The notes: generated from the letters alone by a model not told the origin. Positions 30,032-39,673 are shown, counted from the first letter of the stretch. The stretch is DNA of 64,000 nt from Enterobacter hormaechei ATCC 49162 (GCF_001875655.1 NZ_MKEQ01000001.1:2790001-2854000), one strand, 5' to 3'. Program-made: numbers and translations.

Positions 30032-30820
30032 CTAGCTATCCTTCAGGAAATAATCAGATATACAGCGGTTCGGTTCTTTCATTGGCCGGTCGCAGCGAAT
30101 AACCGACGCACGAGGGAGCAAAGCGTACCAGCTGATGTAAACCCAGGGGTATTGCACGCATTCAGCCTTAAATTGCTCCATGTAGGTCAGTGCGGAAGCG
30201 CGTTCTGCATGGGTCTGGATGTCGTCTGCAAGATAAACGCGACAGGCCCCGACGGATGCCGCAAAGCGGTAGTCCTCAACAAAACGGTTTTCTCTGGCGC
30301 TCATATACCCCGTCACGCCTGCCCCGGCCAGTATGATCAACAGCCCCAGGACAACGGCCAGCCAGCGCGTGTGCTTCCTGACAACGGGAGCTGCTGGCGC
30401 AGAGGATGTTGACGCCTCCTCGATCGTCGGCGCCTCCACACACGGTTCCTCTGCGGGTTGAGCCGCGACAGGCGAAGACTCTCTGACGGTTATTTGCGTA
30501 TCGCTTGCCAGCGTCAACCCAATCCGGGGAATGGTAACGATTGGGTCAGTTTCAAAACCAATCTTTTTGAGCCCTTTGCGCAGGATTGAGATGTTCTGGT
30601 AATAGGTATTAGAGGAGACAAGCATGCCGCGGCTTTGCCAGACAATATCAAGGAACTCTTGCTGAGTGACAATCGACCCCGCTCTGTCGATTAATAACAA
30701 CAGGCATCGGCCTGCTGGCGAATTTAACACAACCACACGGTCAGGATTGTTGATATCACGTAACGTGCTGGCCGCAGGATGAAATTCGACGATATTATTT
30801 ATAATGTAATGCTTATGCAT
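30032..30820 (-). CDS. MarT/CadC-like transmembrane winged-helix transcriptional regulator
   Basis: 263 residues from MHKHYIINN; an in-frame start 66 bp upstream exists, and neither has a good ribosome site. An OmpR/ToxR-type winged helix occupies about 1-110 (NSPAGRCLLLLIDRAG, FLDIVWQSRG, SNTYYQNISILRKGLKKIG). A Pro/Ala/Glu-rich linker leads to a membrane helix at about 153-173 (WLAVVLGLLIILAGAG) and a short periplasmic domain with four cysteines. This is a ToxR-type sensor that binds DNA from the membrane. It is paired with the FidL-like gene and divergent from the LuxR gene and fimbrial operon, its likely targets. Confidence 0.8.
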   Translation of the reverse strand: MHKHYIINNIVEFHPAASTLRDINNPDRVVVLNSPAGRCLLLLIDRAGSIVTQQEFLDIVWQSRGMLVSSNTYYQNISILRKGLKKIGFETDPIVTIPRIGLTLASDTQITVRESSPVAAQPAEEPCVEAPTIEEASTSSAPAAPVVRKHTRWLAVVLGLLIILAGAGVTGYMSARENRFVEDYRFAASVGACRVYLADDIQTHAERASALTYMEQFKAECVQYPWVYISWYALLPRASVIRCDRPMKEPNRCISDYFLKDS

Positions 30821-31655
30821 AGGGGCAGTATGAATTCTCCGGTTAACAGATGTTGAACCTGAGTCACCGCATGTATGTGATGACATTCGCGTCGGGATTA
30901 ATGTGACTGATTAACGGCATGCTGTATATCTTCGCCATTGGCGAAAAATCTTATTTTATATTCCATCCCTTCAGCTTCACTGAACCTGCATAAGAACTCA
31001 ACCCTTGTAGAATGCGGCTTACAGGGCCACTTCATCCCTACTTTCTCTCGTTATGATCTTTTATGAAGTGAATTTCCGCCCCTCAGAAGTTTCTGACTAC
31101 CGGCTGAATCTCATTAAGCAGAGATCCTCCTTTTGGCTTACCCCTCACCTCTTGACATTGACAAAACTCTACATAAAAAAAGATTGTACGCCACGGACAT
31201 GGGTGTCTGAAATATTCAGCGCCCTTAAGCCTTAACTTTTCTTAACCTGCCTGATATCAATAACATTGCTGCTTTTTGACTGCTTTTTAGTCACCTTTTC
31301 ATCAGTTTTTATCGATGATAACATTCGTAAATTGTTATTCCCCGTCAGCAACTACACACCCGCACTGACACCCGCAGACAAACTCCTTACAAAACATTTA
31401 TCAAAGCTAAATTTTCATTAAAAATTGAGGCTATCATAATTTACAGAAAGCGAAGCGGAATAAGACCAATCAGAGGGAAGCGTCGTAACCGGTCTCGATC
31501 TTAGTAATTAATACAATTTTAGATTAATTCAGATTACCTCTTTATTGGCCGACGTATAGTAGGCCTACACTATGCAATACGTCATTGCTTCGAGAATACT
31601 GGCGATAACCTTATAACTAATTCGCCTGATTACTATTATAAATCGAGGGAATAAC
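30821..31655. promoter_or_regulatory. Long regulatory region upstream of the first fimbrial cluster
   Basis: About 830 bp of AT-rich DNA between the divergent MarT-like and LuxR genes, with no convincing gene. A long dyad lies near its right end: GACGTAT (31551-31557) and ATACGTC (31577-31583) flank a perfect 10-bp palindrome GTAGGCCTAC (31559-31568). This is 72-105 bp before the LuxR start, a good place for an operator. No invertible-element repeats like those of fimS were found. Confidence 0.55.
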
Positions 31656-32258
31656 ATGACGAACAATACTCGAATAACACCGCATATTACTGTTGCATTG
31701 ATGGGCGGCGATCATTATGCAAGAAACGGGATTAAAACGTTATTAAGCAGCGTCCGCAGCGACCTTCACATCAATATCATCGAGGGAGGTTATCAGGAGC
31801 TGGACAAGGTGCTGTCGTCTGTTCGTATCGATATCTTATTTATCTCTGGCGCAGAGAAATACCATACCGGGTATGACTCGCTGAAATATTTAAAAAAAAT
31901 CAAAGCCGCGCATCCTGAGGTGATTATCTGCCTGTACTCAACCTCTGCCCATTCCCTTTTGTGGGTGCGGGAAGATATTGATGCCTATATCTCGCTACAG
32001 AACACGGTTTATCAGTGGCGGGTAAAGCTAGCAAAAATGGTCGATAGCCATTATCGGCCCCAAAAGCAGCCAGCGGCGTTATCGCTGACGCCTGGAGAAA
32101 GGAGGGTATTAAAGGAACTCAGGAACGGACTGGATATACGTTACATCGCAGAACTGGAGAAACTGTCTTATCGCCGCGTGAGCGCCATAAAAAGCTCAGC
32201 GATAAGAAAACTCGGGCTCAGGAATAAGACAGATTTGCTGGTCTTTTTAACCAGTTAG
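31656..32258 (+). CDS. LuxR-type regulator with receiver-like N-terminus, fimbria-linked
   Basis: 200 residues, ribosome site GAGGGA. Residues 10-110 resemble a receiver fold (HITVALMGGDHYARNGIKTLL) but lack a clear phospho-acceptor context, so it may be phosphorylation-independent. Residues 143-198 form a LuxR/FixJ helix-turn-helix (LTPGERRVLKELRNG...IAELEKLSYRRVS). It lies 53 bp upstream of the major fimbrial subunit, in the same orientation, and probably controls the operon. Confidence 0.82.
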   Translation: MTNNTRITPHITVALMGGDHYARNGIKTLLSSVRSDLHINIIEGGYQELDKVLSSVRIDILFISGAEKYHTGYDSLKYLKKIKAAHPEVIICLYSTSAHSLLWVREDIDAYISLQNTVYQWRVKLAKMVDSHYRPQKQPAALSLTPGERRVLKELRNGLDIRYIAELEKLSYRRVSAIKSSAIRKLGLRNKTDLLVFLTS

Positions 32259-32311
32259 ACCTGCCGCTTTCAGAGCAAATCTCGTAATAAAAAAAACTAA
32301 GGAACCATGAA

Positions 32312-32896
32312 ATGAAAGCACGCCTTACTTGCCATTCTCTGCTGGCATTCAGCATTGCCGCCCTGCTGCCAGCTGGCTCAGCACTGGCCGCCACCACCAG
32401 CGGCGGGACGGTTAACTTCAGCGGTAAAGTGGTGACCTCCGCCTGTGCCATCAGCGCCGGTAGCGCCAATATCGACGTCGACATGGGTGAAGTGCGTACC
32501 GCTACGCTGGCTGCCGCAGGCAGTGAATCCAGTACCGCAAAAGCCTTCTCCATCACGCTGGAAGATTGCGAAATCGCCGATACCTCCGCGTCCACGGAAG
32601 ATAACCCTATTGCCGCAACGACCGTGGCTATCACCTTCACCGGTACGCCGGACAGCACCGATGTGAATAGTCTGGCCGCGGGAGTAAACGGCGGCGCCGC
32701 CTCGGCGCAGCATGTCGCGATTCGTCTTTATGACGAACAGGGCAACGTCGTCAGGCTGGGTGAACCGGCAGCAGCGATCCCCCTGCGTGCAGGGGAAAAC
32801 ACCCTGAACTTCAGCGCGAAATATTACTCCCCACTGGGCAACGCCACGGCGGGTGATGCCAGCGCGGTCGCCACCTACACCGTGACCTATTCGTAA
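32312..32896 (+). CDS. Type-1-like fimbrial major subunit
   Basis: 194 residues. Signal peptide ends at GSALA; the mature protein begins ATTSGGTVNFSGKVV and has the two conserved disulfide cysteines (SACAIS and DCEIA). The C-terminal strand ends ATYTVTYS, the Tyr-containing motif recognised by the chaperone. It is the first structural gene of a chaperone-usher operon (subunit, chaperone, usher, minor subunit, adhesin). Confidence 0.9.
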   Translation: MKARLTCHSLLAFSIAALLPAGSALAATTSGGTVNFSGKVVTSACAISAGSANIDVDMGEVRTATLAAAGSESSTAKAFSITLEDCEIADTSASTEDNPIAATTVAITFTGTPDSTDVNSLAAGVNGGAASAQHVAIRLYDEQGNVVRLGEPAAAIPLRAGENTLNFSAKYYSPLGNATAGDASAVATYTVTYS

Positions 32897-32949
32897 CCTC
32901 AAGGCCCGGTCTGCTGGCCGGGTCTGACTCAGCTTTCAGGAGACGCACA

Positions 32950-33627
32950 ATGCGCGTAAACACATGGATTTGTCTGGCTGGCACGTTATGTTCATCCGCC
33001 GTGTACGCAGGCGGCGTGGGGTTAGGCGCAACGCGGCTGATCTACGCAGGCGCAACGACGCAGACGATGATGCAGGTAAGAAATACCCATCCTGATGCCA
33101 CATTTCTGATCCAGTCATGGATGGAAGACGAGAAAGGGAGCCGTACCAACGACTTCGTCATCACACCGCCGCTGTACGTCATGAAGCCCGCCAGCGAAAG
33201 CGCGGTGAAAATCATGTTCAGCGGCAACGCCCTGCCAGCTGATCGCGAAACGCTGTACTGGATGACGGTCAAAGCGATCCCACAGCAGGTGAAAAACGGT
33301 TCCGGCAATTCACTGCAATTCGCCTCTGCCAACCGCATCAAGGTCTTTTATCGCCCGGAGGGGCTGAGGAATGGCGCAGGGGAGGCATGGAAAAACCTTG
33401 CCGGTGCCTGCCGCGCGGGGAAGGTCACGCTGACCAACCCAACGCCGTATTACCTCACCACCATTAACCTGAAAATTGATGGCAGTCCGGTGCCGCCCGT
33501 TATGGTGCCACCGAAAGCCAGCGTAACGCTGGCAGACACCTTCAGCCATGCGAGCAGCATGAGCTACCAGACGATTAACGATTATGGGGCCTGGACGCCC
33601 GTCACCCGCACGACGTTATCCCAATAA
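32950..33627 (+). CDS. Fimbrial periplasmic chaperone (PapD/FimC family)
   Basis: 225 residues with signal peptide to VYA. The first immunoglobulin-like domain starts GVGLGATRLIYAGATTQTMMQVRN; the conserved LPADRETLYWMTV segment gives the family signature, and RIKVFYRPEGL leads into domain 2. It donates a strand to fimbrial subunits in the periplasm. Position between subunit and usher confirms the role. Confidence 0.92.
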   Translation: MRVNTWICLAGTLCSSAVYAGGVGLGATRLIYAGATTQTMMQVRNTHPDATFLIQSWMEDEKGSRTNDFVITPPLYVMKPASESAVKIMFSGNALPADRETLYWMTVKAIPQQVKNGSGNSLQFASANRIKVFYRPEGLRNGAGEAWKNLAGACRAGKVTLTNPTPYYLTTINLKIDGSPVPPVMVPPKASVTLADTFSHASSMSYQTINDYGAWTPVTRTTLSQ

Positions 33628-33650
33628 TAAAAACAGTAAGGCGTGACCAC

Positions 33651-36176
33651 ATGAAAACCAAAATCCTGTGCGCCACGGTGATCGCCCTGGTGATTCGGCA
33701 CGCCGTGGCTGCCGAAAGCGAGCTGCAATTTAACCCTGCGTTTCTCAACGGCGAGCGCGCCAACAGCGCCGATCTCGCCTGGGTCAACGCCGGGAGCGCG
33801 TTGCCGCCGGGCGAGTACAATCTTAACGTGTATATCAACACCCAGTTCGCGTTCACAGGTAACGTCACGTTCCGCGTCGCTGAAAACACGCCCGGTGAAG
33901 CCCTGCCGTGCCTGACGCCTGCGCAATTCGCCGCACTTGGCATCGACAGCCGTCAGGCTAAAGGGGGTGAGTTGCCGCCTGCGCAGCGCTGCATTTTTTT
34001 AACCCAGTCATTCGCTGATACGCAGTTTGATTTTGACCAGAGGACGCTTACCCTCAACTTCACCGTACCGCAAAGTGCGATGCGCGCTGTGCCGCGCGGG
34101 TACGTCAGCCCGGAGAGCTGGGAGTCCGGCATTCCTGCCGCGTGGCTGAACTATGTGGTTAATGGCGCGAATAATGACTACCGGGGCGAGACGCGCACGC
34201 GGGAACAACAGCTGTTTGTGAGCCTCAACAGCGGCGCCAACCTGGGCGCGTGGCGGCTGCGTGATTTCACCACGTGGACCAAAGAGAGTAACGAACTCAC
34301 CCACGTCCAGACCTGGCTACAGCGGGATATCCGCGCCCTGCGTGCCCAGGTTTACGCCGGTGAAACGTTCACCTCCTCGCAGGTGTTTGACGCCGTTGGC
34401 CTGCGTGGAATTGCCCTGAAGACCGATGACAATATGTTGCCTGCCAGCCTGAGCGGTTACGCGCCTGAGGTACGCGGCATCGCGCGCAGCAACGCCACGG
34501 TGACGGTTCGCCAGAACGGTAACGTCATCTATCAAACCTCCGTTCCGCCGGGGGCGTTTGTGCTGAAAGATCTCTATCCGACCTCTTCCGGCGGCGATCT
34601 CGCGGTCACCATTCAGGAGAGCGACGGCAGCCAGACGCAATACACCCTGCCCTTTGCCAGCGTGCCGAATCTGGTGCGTAACGGTCAGGTGAAGTACGCC
34701 CTGGCGGCGGGGAAATACCGCCCTGCGAGCAATCAGATCTTCCCCTCCTTCGCGCAGGGCGAGCTGTTCCTGGGCTGGCGATACGGCCTCACGTTTTATG
34801 GCGGGGCGCAGTTTTCCGATCGCTACAGCGGCCTGGCCTTCGGTATCGGGCAGAATCTCGGGCGCTTTGGCGCCTACTCCCTCGACCTTACCCATGCCCG
34901 GAGCCAGCTGGCTGATAATCAGCACTACACCGGTGATTCGGTGCGCCTGCGGTACAGCAAGCTGCTGAACGATTTCGGTACGCGGGTCAATTTCTTCTCG
35001 CTGCGTTACTCAACGCAAGGGTTTTATACCCTCAGCGATACCACCTACAAAGGCATGGCGGGTGGAGCGCCAGAACAGACCGTGGAAGACGATGGCACCG
35101 TCACCACCCACTACGACACGGTTTACAACCTGCATATGTCGCGTAAGGCAAAAAATCAGCTGCTGTTGTCGCAGCCGATGGGCGAATACGGCGCGCTGTC
35201 GCTGTCATGGGATCAACAAACCTACTGGAATACGTCAAAAACCACGCAAAGTTTGCAGTTCGCGTGGAACGCGACGTTTCGTAACCTGTCGCTTGGCATC
35301 AGCGCCCAGCGTAGCTCAAGCCTGTATGACAACAAAAAAGACAATATCCTTGCACTGTCTCTGTCGGTGCCGCTGGGTAACCCGGCGCTGTCGACCCGTC
35401 TCCGTTTTACCGCTACCCATGCGGATCCCGCTGGCACCACCGCCAGTACCGGTTTAAGTGGCTATCTGCCGGGACAGGAAAATCTTTTCTATAGCGTCAA
35501 CCAGCGCTACAGCGCGCAGCAGCACTACGGCGGCGATGCCGCGCTGCAATACGAGGGCGCGTGGGGAGACTATAACCTGGGCTACAGCTACGCCGGTGGC
35601 TCCCGCAACCTCAGCTACGGGATGAGCGGCGGGGCGGTGCTGCATGAGGATGGTTTGACGCTAAGCCAGCCGCTCGGGAACACCAATATTCTGGTGAAAG
35701 CCCCGGGCGCCAGCCATGTCGCCGTGCTCAACCACAAGGGCATCAAAACCGACAGCCGGGGCTATGCGGTGATCCCGTACGCCACGCCATATCGCGTTAA
35801 TCAGGTTGCGCTGGATGTCACCACCGTGGGCAATGACGTGGAACTTGAGAACGCCATCGCCAATAAAATCCCCACCGACGGGGCACTGGTTCGCGCCACC
35901 CTCACCACGCGTCAGGGGGCAAAAGCGATGTTTATCGTGCGTCACGCTAAAGACGTGCTCCCCTTCGGCACGCTGGTCTCGTCAGCGGATGACAAAGCCA
36001 GCGGTATCGTCGGCGATGGCGGCAGCGTGTATCTGACCGGCCTGTCAGCGAAGGGAACCTTGCATGCCGTATGGGGACGCAACAGCACCCAGCGCTGCAC
36101 GATCCGCTATGCGCTGAATTCGCAGAATTATCACGCCCGCACCGGGCTTTATTCCCAGGAGGTCACATGTCAGTAA
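33651..36176 (+). CDS. Fimbrial outer-membrane usher (FimD/PapC family)
   Basis: 841 residues. Signal peptide to AVA, then the N-terminal chaperone-binding domain (LQFNPAFLNGERANSADLAW), a 24-strand barrel with the plug domain (GVARSN-type motif here as GIARSNATVTVRQNGNVIYQTSVPPGAF), and C-terminal domains. The last 10 bp overlap the minor subunit gene. No break is seen. Confidence 0.94.
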   Translation: MKTKILCATVIALVIRHAVAAESELQFNPAFLNGERANSADLAWVNAGSALPPGEYNLNVYINTQFAFTGNVTFRVAENTPGEALPCLTPAQFAALGIDSRQAKGGELPPAQRCIFLTQSFADTQFDFDQRTLTLNFTVPQSAMRAVPRGYVSPESWESGIPAAWLNYVVNGANNDYRGETRTREQQLFVSLNSGANLGAWRLRDFTTWTKESNELTHVQTWLQRDIRALRAQVYAGETFTSSQVFDAVGLRGIALKTDDNMLPASLSGYAPEVRGIARSNATVTVRQNGNVIYQTSVPPGAFVLKDLYPTSSGGDLAVTIQESDGSQTQYTLPFASVPNLVRNGQVKYALAAGKYRPASNQIFPSFAQGELFLGWRYGLTFYGGAQFSDRYSGLAFGIGQNLGRFGAYSLDLTHARSQLADNQHYTGDSVRLRYSKLLNDFGTRVNFFSLRYSTQGFYTLSDTTYKGMAGGAPEQTVEDDGTVTTHYDTVYNLHMSRKAKNQLLLSQPMGEYGALSLSWDQQTYWNTSKTTQSLQFAWNATFRNLSLGISAQRSSSLYDNKKDNILALSLSVPLGNPALSTRLRFTATHADPAGTTASTGLSGYLPGQENLFYSVNQRYSAQQHYGGDAALQYEGAWGDYNLGYSYAGGSRNLSYGMSGGAVLHEDGLTLSQPLGNTNILVKAPGASHVAVLNHKGIKTDSRGYAVIPYATPYRVNQVALDVTTVGNDVELENAIANKIPTDGALVRATLTTRQGAKAMFIVRHAKDVLPFGTLVSSADDKASGIVGDGGSVYLTGLSAKGTLHAVWGRNSTQRCTIRYALNSQNYHARTGLYSQEVTCQ

Positions 36177-36685
36177 CCATCCGGTTTCTCCCCCTGATCC
36201 TGCTGATGTTCATCACTGTCCCCGTACGCGGCTATGACGTCCTGGTTTCCGTGACCGGCAATGTGATCGGCAATACCTGCATTGTCTCGGAAGATTCAAA
36301 GGAGCAAAACGTGCCGCTGGGCACCCTCGGCATAAAGCAATTTAGCGAGGCGGGGGCGGTCAGCAATATCAAAACGCCCTTCACGATCACCCTTGAAGCG
36401 TGCGGCCCCACCTTTGCTGGCGTGAAAATCCGCTTCAGCGGTACGCCGGATGACGAAAACCCGCAGCTTCTGAAAGTCGCTGACGGCGGCGCAACCGGCG
36501 TCGCGGTGCAGATTCTGGATAAAGACAGCGTACTTATCCCGCTGGACACCCAAACCGCAGCCTACGGCGCGGCGGGGGATGAGAGCGTAAAAATGACCTT
36601 CTATGCGCGACTGGCCGCCACGGGTGCGCCAGTCACTGCCGGAGACGTTTCGGCAGTGGCGACCTGGACGACGGAGTATCAATAA
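36167..36685 (+). CDS. Fimbrial minor subunit
   Basis: 172 residues from ATG 36167, which has AGGAGG at 5 bp inside the end of the usher gene. It has a signal peptide (FLPLILLMFITVPVRG) and a pilin fold with cysteines in NTCIVS and EACGPT and a C-terminal donor-type strand ATWTTEYQ. The stop overlaps the adhesin start (TAATG). Probably a tip or adaptor subunit of the FimF/FimG type. Confidence 0.88.
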   Translation: MSVTIRFLPLILLMFITVPVRGYDVLVSVTGNVIGNTCIVSEDSKEQNVPLGTLGIKQFSEAGAVSNIKTPFTITLEACGPTFAGVKIRFSGTPDDENPQLLKVADGGATGVAVQILDKDSVLIPLDTQTAAYGAAGDESVKMTFYARLAATGAPVTAGDVSAVATWTTEYQ

Positions 36686-37692
36686 TGCGTTTACTGTTTT
36701 TAGCCCTGTTTTTCATGACCTCTCAGGCCTTTGCCCTCTCCTGGACTTCGGATATCACCCTTTCGCCAACGCCCATGTCGTGGTCCGGCCCGGCAGATTC
36801 CATCGTGCCTGGAAAGACGATCGGCTCTGAATGGAGCGCCACTGCGAGCGTCTCGGAAGTGTTCTGGTGTGGCCTGGTTTTTACCTGCTCCAAAGGGACG
36901 CTGGAGCCGAGCGGCAGCGTAACGGCCACCGGCATCACGGTGATTCTCGATGGCGCAACTTACAGGGTATTTGAAACGGGCGTGCCCGGCATCGGCTTCA
37001 TTCTTGGGCTTAAAGATTATAACGGCACCACCTATGTCCCGATGCAGACGGGCATTACGCAGAGCTATCCGGCCGACGGGACAAACGGGTACGCCACCGG
37101 ACTGGGCTGGTCGGCAAAGGTGACGTTTATCAAGACCGGCGTTCCGCTGAAATCCGGCGTGTACCAGACCCCGACCATTAACGCGGCGATCCTGACGGCG
37201 TATAACAACGAAGTGAAAACCGCGCAGGTGATCATCAACCCGACCACCATCACGGTGACGGCAAGCGGCTGCACGGTGGGCACGAAAAGCGCCAACGTCG
37301 ACCTGGGCAACATAGATATCCACACGCTGCCTGCCGTGGGCAGCACCTCGCCGTCCGGCGAGTTTAACGTCAGCCTGACCTGCGATGAGAACGTGGCGGT
37401 TAACGCTGTGATGACCGATCAGACCACGCCGTCAAATACCTCGTCGGTCGTGACGCTGACCGGAGACTCCACGGCCTCCGGCATTGGCGTGCAGTTTTTC
37501 TATAACGGCACCGGGCCGCTGATGATGGGGCCGGACAGCTCGGCCGCAGGTACGACGGGACAGTTTTTCATCCAGACCACCAGCTCGGCACAAACGCTGT
37601 CGCTGCCGTTTCAGGCGCAGTACATCCGAACCGGAGAGCTGGTCCCCGGCTCGGCCAACGCCCTGGCAAGCATCACCTTTTCGTATCAGTAG
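36685..37692 (+). CDS. Two-domain fimbrial tip adhesin (FimH-like)
   Basis: 335 residues. Signal peptide ends at AFA. Residues about 18-185 form a variable receptor-binding domain with one cysteine pair (WCGLVFTCSK). Residues about 190-335 are a pilin domain (ASGCTVGTKSANVDLG, SLTCDENVAVN) ending ASITFSYQ. This two-domain layout and last-gene position mark a tip adhesin. Receptor unknown. Its stop lies one base from the convergent blc stop. Confidence 0.86.
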   Translation: MRLLFLALFFMTSQAFALSWTSDITLSPTPMSWSGPADSIVPGKTIGSEWSATASVSEVFWCGLVFTCSKGTLEPSGSVTATGITVILDGATYRVFETGVPGIGFILGLKDYNGTTYVPMQTGITQSYPADGTNGYATGLGWSAKVTFIKTGVPLKSGVYQTPTINAAILTAYNNEVKTAQVIINPTTITVTASGCTVGTKSANVDLGNIDIHTLPAVGSTSPSGEFNVSLTCDENVAVNAVMTDQTTPSNTSSVVTLTGDSTASGIGVQFFYNGTGPLMMGPDSSAAGTTGQFFIQTTSSAQTLSLPFQAQYIRTGELVPGSANALASITFSYQ

Positions 37693-37693
37693 G

Positions 37694-38218
37694 TTAGTGC
37701 TTCACCCACACCAGCTGATCGACCCGGAAGCCCAGACCGCGTGCGGTGTTCAGGTAGTCCTGTTTTACCGCATCCGGGATGGTCGGCGTGCGCGATAAAA
37801 TCCACAGGTAGTCGCGGTTCGGGCCGCTGACCAGCGCGTACTGGTACTTATCGTCCAGCTTGATCACGTTATAGCCGCCGTAGAACGGACCGAAGAACGA
37901 TACCTTCAGCGCTGCCGTGGTCGGTTCGCCGGTAAAGTACGCCTTCCCTTCGCTCTCATTCCATTTGTTCTTCACCGGATCGTAGCCGCGGTTCAGTACG
38001 CTGATACCGCCGTCGCTGCGCTTGCCGTACGTCGCAGTGACCTGCTCCAGACCGCGCTCGAAGCGGTTTTCCAGTCGGGCGACTTCATACCATTTGCCGA
38101 GATAGCGGCTGGCATCAAAGCCGGTAATGGGCTGCACACCTTTCGGCGGCGTGGGAGATTTACAGGCAACCAGCGTCAGCGCAATGGCGACACCGGTAAC
38201 TACAGGCCATAGCCTCAT
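37694..38218 (-). CDS. blc: Outer-membrane lipoprotein lipocalin Blc
   Basis: 174 residues from MRLWPVV with ribosome site GGAG; five upstream codons are ignored. Lipobox LVAC gives lipidated Cys19. Lipocalin signature GKWYEVARLENRFERGLEQV and the structurally conserved YLWILSRTP are present. Blc binds lysophospholipids on the inner face of the outer membrane and is made under envelope stress. Confidence 0.95.
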   Translation of the reverse strand: MRLWPVVTGVAIALTLVACKSPTPPKGVQPITGFDASRYLGKWYEVARLENRFERGLEQVTATYGKRSDGGISVLNRGYDPVKNKWNESEGKAYFTGEPTTAALKVSFFGPFYGGYNVIKLDDKYQYALVSGPNRDYLWILSRTPTIPDAVKQDYLNTARGLGFRVDQLVWVKH

Positions 38219-38335
38219 GAGAACTCCTTTCATTTACGCGGTTGGACGTTAAGTGTAGCGCACCCGTGCGGCGCTTCATCCCGTCGGGGAATATTCGTAG
38301 TATATTGAGACAACTCCTTCTCATCGGATGCAGAC

Positions 38336-39061
38336 ATGGCTTACTCCATCGGCGAATTCGCCAGACTCAGCGGCATCACCGCCACCACGCTGCGGGCGTG
38401 GCAGCGACGCTATGGCTTGCTCAAACCCGAGCGTACGGACGGCGGTCACCGCCTGTACAGCGATGAGGACGTTCAGCAGGCGCTGAAAATCCTCGACTGG
38501 GTAAAAAAAGGCGTACCCATCGGTCAGGTTAAATCACTGCTGGACCGCCCCGCGCCCCGCCGCGCCAATAACTGGCAAACCCTGCAACAGGCCATGCTGC
38601 AAAAGTTGCAGGAGGGGAAAATTGAATCCCTGCGTCAGATGATTTACGACGCCGGGCGCGAATACCCGCGTCCAGAGCTGGTCACTCACGTGCTGCGTCC
38701 GTTGCGCAGCCAGATATCGGCCAACGTCGCCGCCGCCATGACGCTGCGTGAGATCCTCGACGGCATCCTCATCGCCTACACCTCGTTTTGCCTGGAGGGC
38801 GATAAAAAAGCGCCGGGCGATAACATCCTCATCAGCGGCTGGTATCTGAACGACCCGTGTGAGATCTGGCTTGAAGCCCTGACGCGCACCGGCCAGGGGC
38901 ACCGCATCGACATACTGCCGGTTCCCCCTGCCGCGCTGGCCCCGGAAATTTTCCCGGACCGCAAATGGCTGCTGGTCACCAGCGGTAAACTTACCGCCGC
39001 ACGGAAAAAGCAGGTTGCGCAGTGGCAGCAGCAGGTTTCCCTTGAGGTGATTATCCTCTGA
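38336..39061 (+). CDS. MerR-family regulator of the MlrA/BluR type
   Basis: 241 residues. The N-terminal MerR winged helix YSIGEFARLSGITATTLRAWQRRYGLLKPERTDGGHRLY is nearly the MlrA/BluR sequence; the C-terminal two thirds resembles their B12-binding-like sensory domain but without an evident cobalamin His. MlrA activates csgD (curli, biofilm) and BluR controls biofilm genes in response to light and cold via BluF. This is a paralogue; which promoter it acts on is unknown. It stands alone between blc and hiuH. Confidence 0.82.
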   Translation: MAYSIGEFARLSGITATTLRAWQRRYGLLKPERTDGGHRLYSDEDVQQALKILDWVKKGVPIGQVKSLLDRPAPRRANNWQTLQQAMLQKLQEGKIESLRQMIYDAGREYPRPELVTHVLRPLRSQISANVAAAMTLREILDGILIAYTSFCLEGDKKAPGDNILISGWYLNDPCEIWLEALTRTGQGHRIDILPVPPAALAPEIFPDRKWLLVTSGKLTAARKKQVAQWQQQVSLEVIIL

Positions 39062-39160
39062 TTATTTTCTGCTGTGGCAATCTTCACGAAAAGTTGAATA
39101 TTTTTTCGCGCAGCGAGTGCTAACGTTTTCCTGTCAACGATAACTCAACAGGAAAACACG

Positions 39161-39571
39161 ATGAAAAAGACACTCCCTCTGATGATGCTGGCTGCAATGG
39201 CTTTCGCGCCTGCCGCGTTCAGCGCCCCGGCAGGCACCCTCAGCGTCCACGTTCTGGACCAGCAAACCGGTATGCCGCCAGCGGATGTGGCCGTCACGCT
39301 GGAGAAACAGGAGCAGAACAAGTGGACCCCGATTGCCAGCGGTAAAACCGACCACGACGGGCGCATCAAATCGCTCTATCCGCAGGATCAGGATATGGCG
39401 CCTGGCGTGTATAAAGTGACCTTCAAAACCGCAGATTATTTCCACGGCAAAAAGCTGGAATCCTTCTTCCCGGAAGTGCCGGTGCTGTTCACCGTCACCC
39501 GCACCAATGAAAAACTGCACATCCCGCTTCTGCTCAGCCAGTACGGTTACTCGACCTACAAGGGCAGCTGA
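39161..39571 (+). CDS. hiuH: Periplasmic 5-hydroxyisourate hydrolase (transthyretin-like)
   Basis: 136 residues with signal peptide to FSA. It matches E. coli HiuH (YedX): LSVHVLDQQTGMPPADVAVTLEK, YFHGKKLESFFPEV and HIPLLLSQYGYSTY. The enzyme hydrolyses 5-hydroxyisourate to OHCU in uric acid breakdown. The family's C-terminal YRGS motif reads YKGS here, a conservative Arg to Lys change at a residue near the active site. Single gene with ribosome site ACAGGA. Confidence 0.92.
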   Translation: MKKTLPLMMLAAMAFAPAAFSAPAGTLSVHVLDQQTGMPPADVAVTLEKQEQNKWTPIASGKTDHDGRIKSLYPQDQDMAPGVYKVTFKTADYFHGKKLESFFPEVPVLFTVTRTNEKLHIPLLLSQYGYSTYKGS

Positions 39572-39673
39572 TTAACATTGATTTTAAAGATGATTTAAAA
39601 ATAACTCCGCCAATACTTGGACAAATACGCATTGTTGTGTAACTTTTAGATATGCGATCGGGAGGTGCACACC

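Noticed and set aside
30821..31655. Invertible phase-variation switch upstream of the fimbrial operon
   Set aside because: No matching inverted repeats at the proper distance and no FimB/FimE-type recombinase gene in the window.
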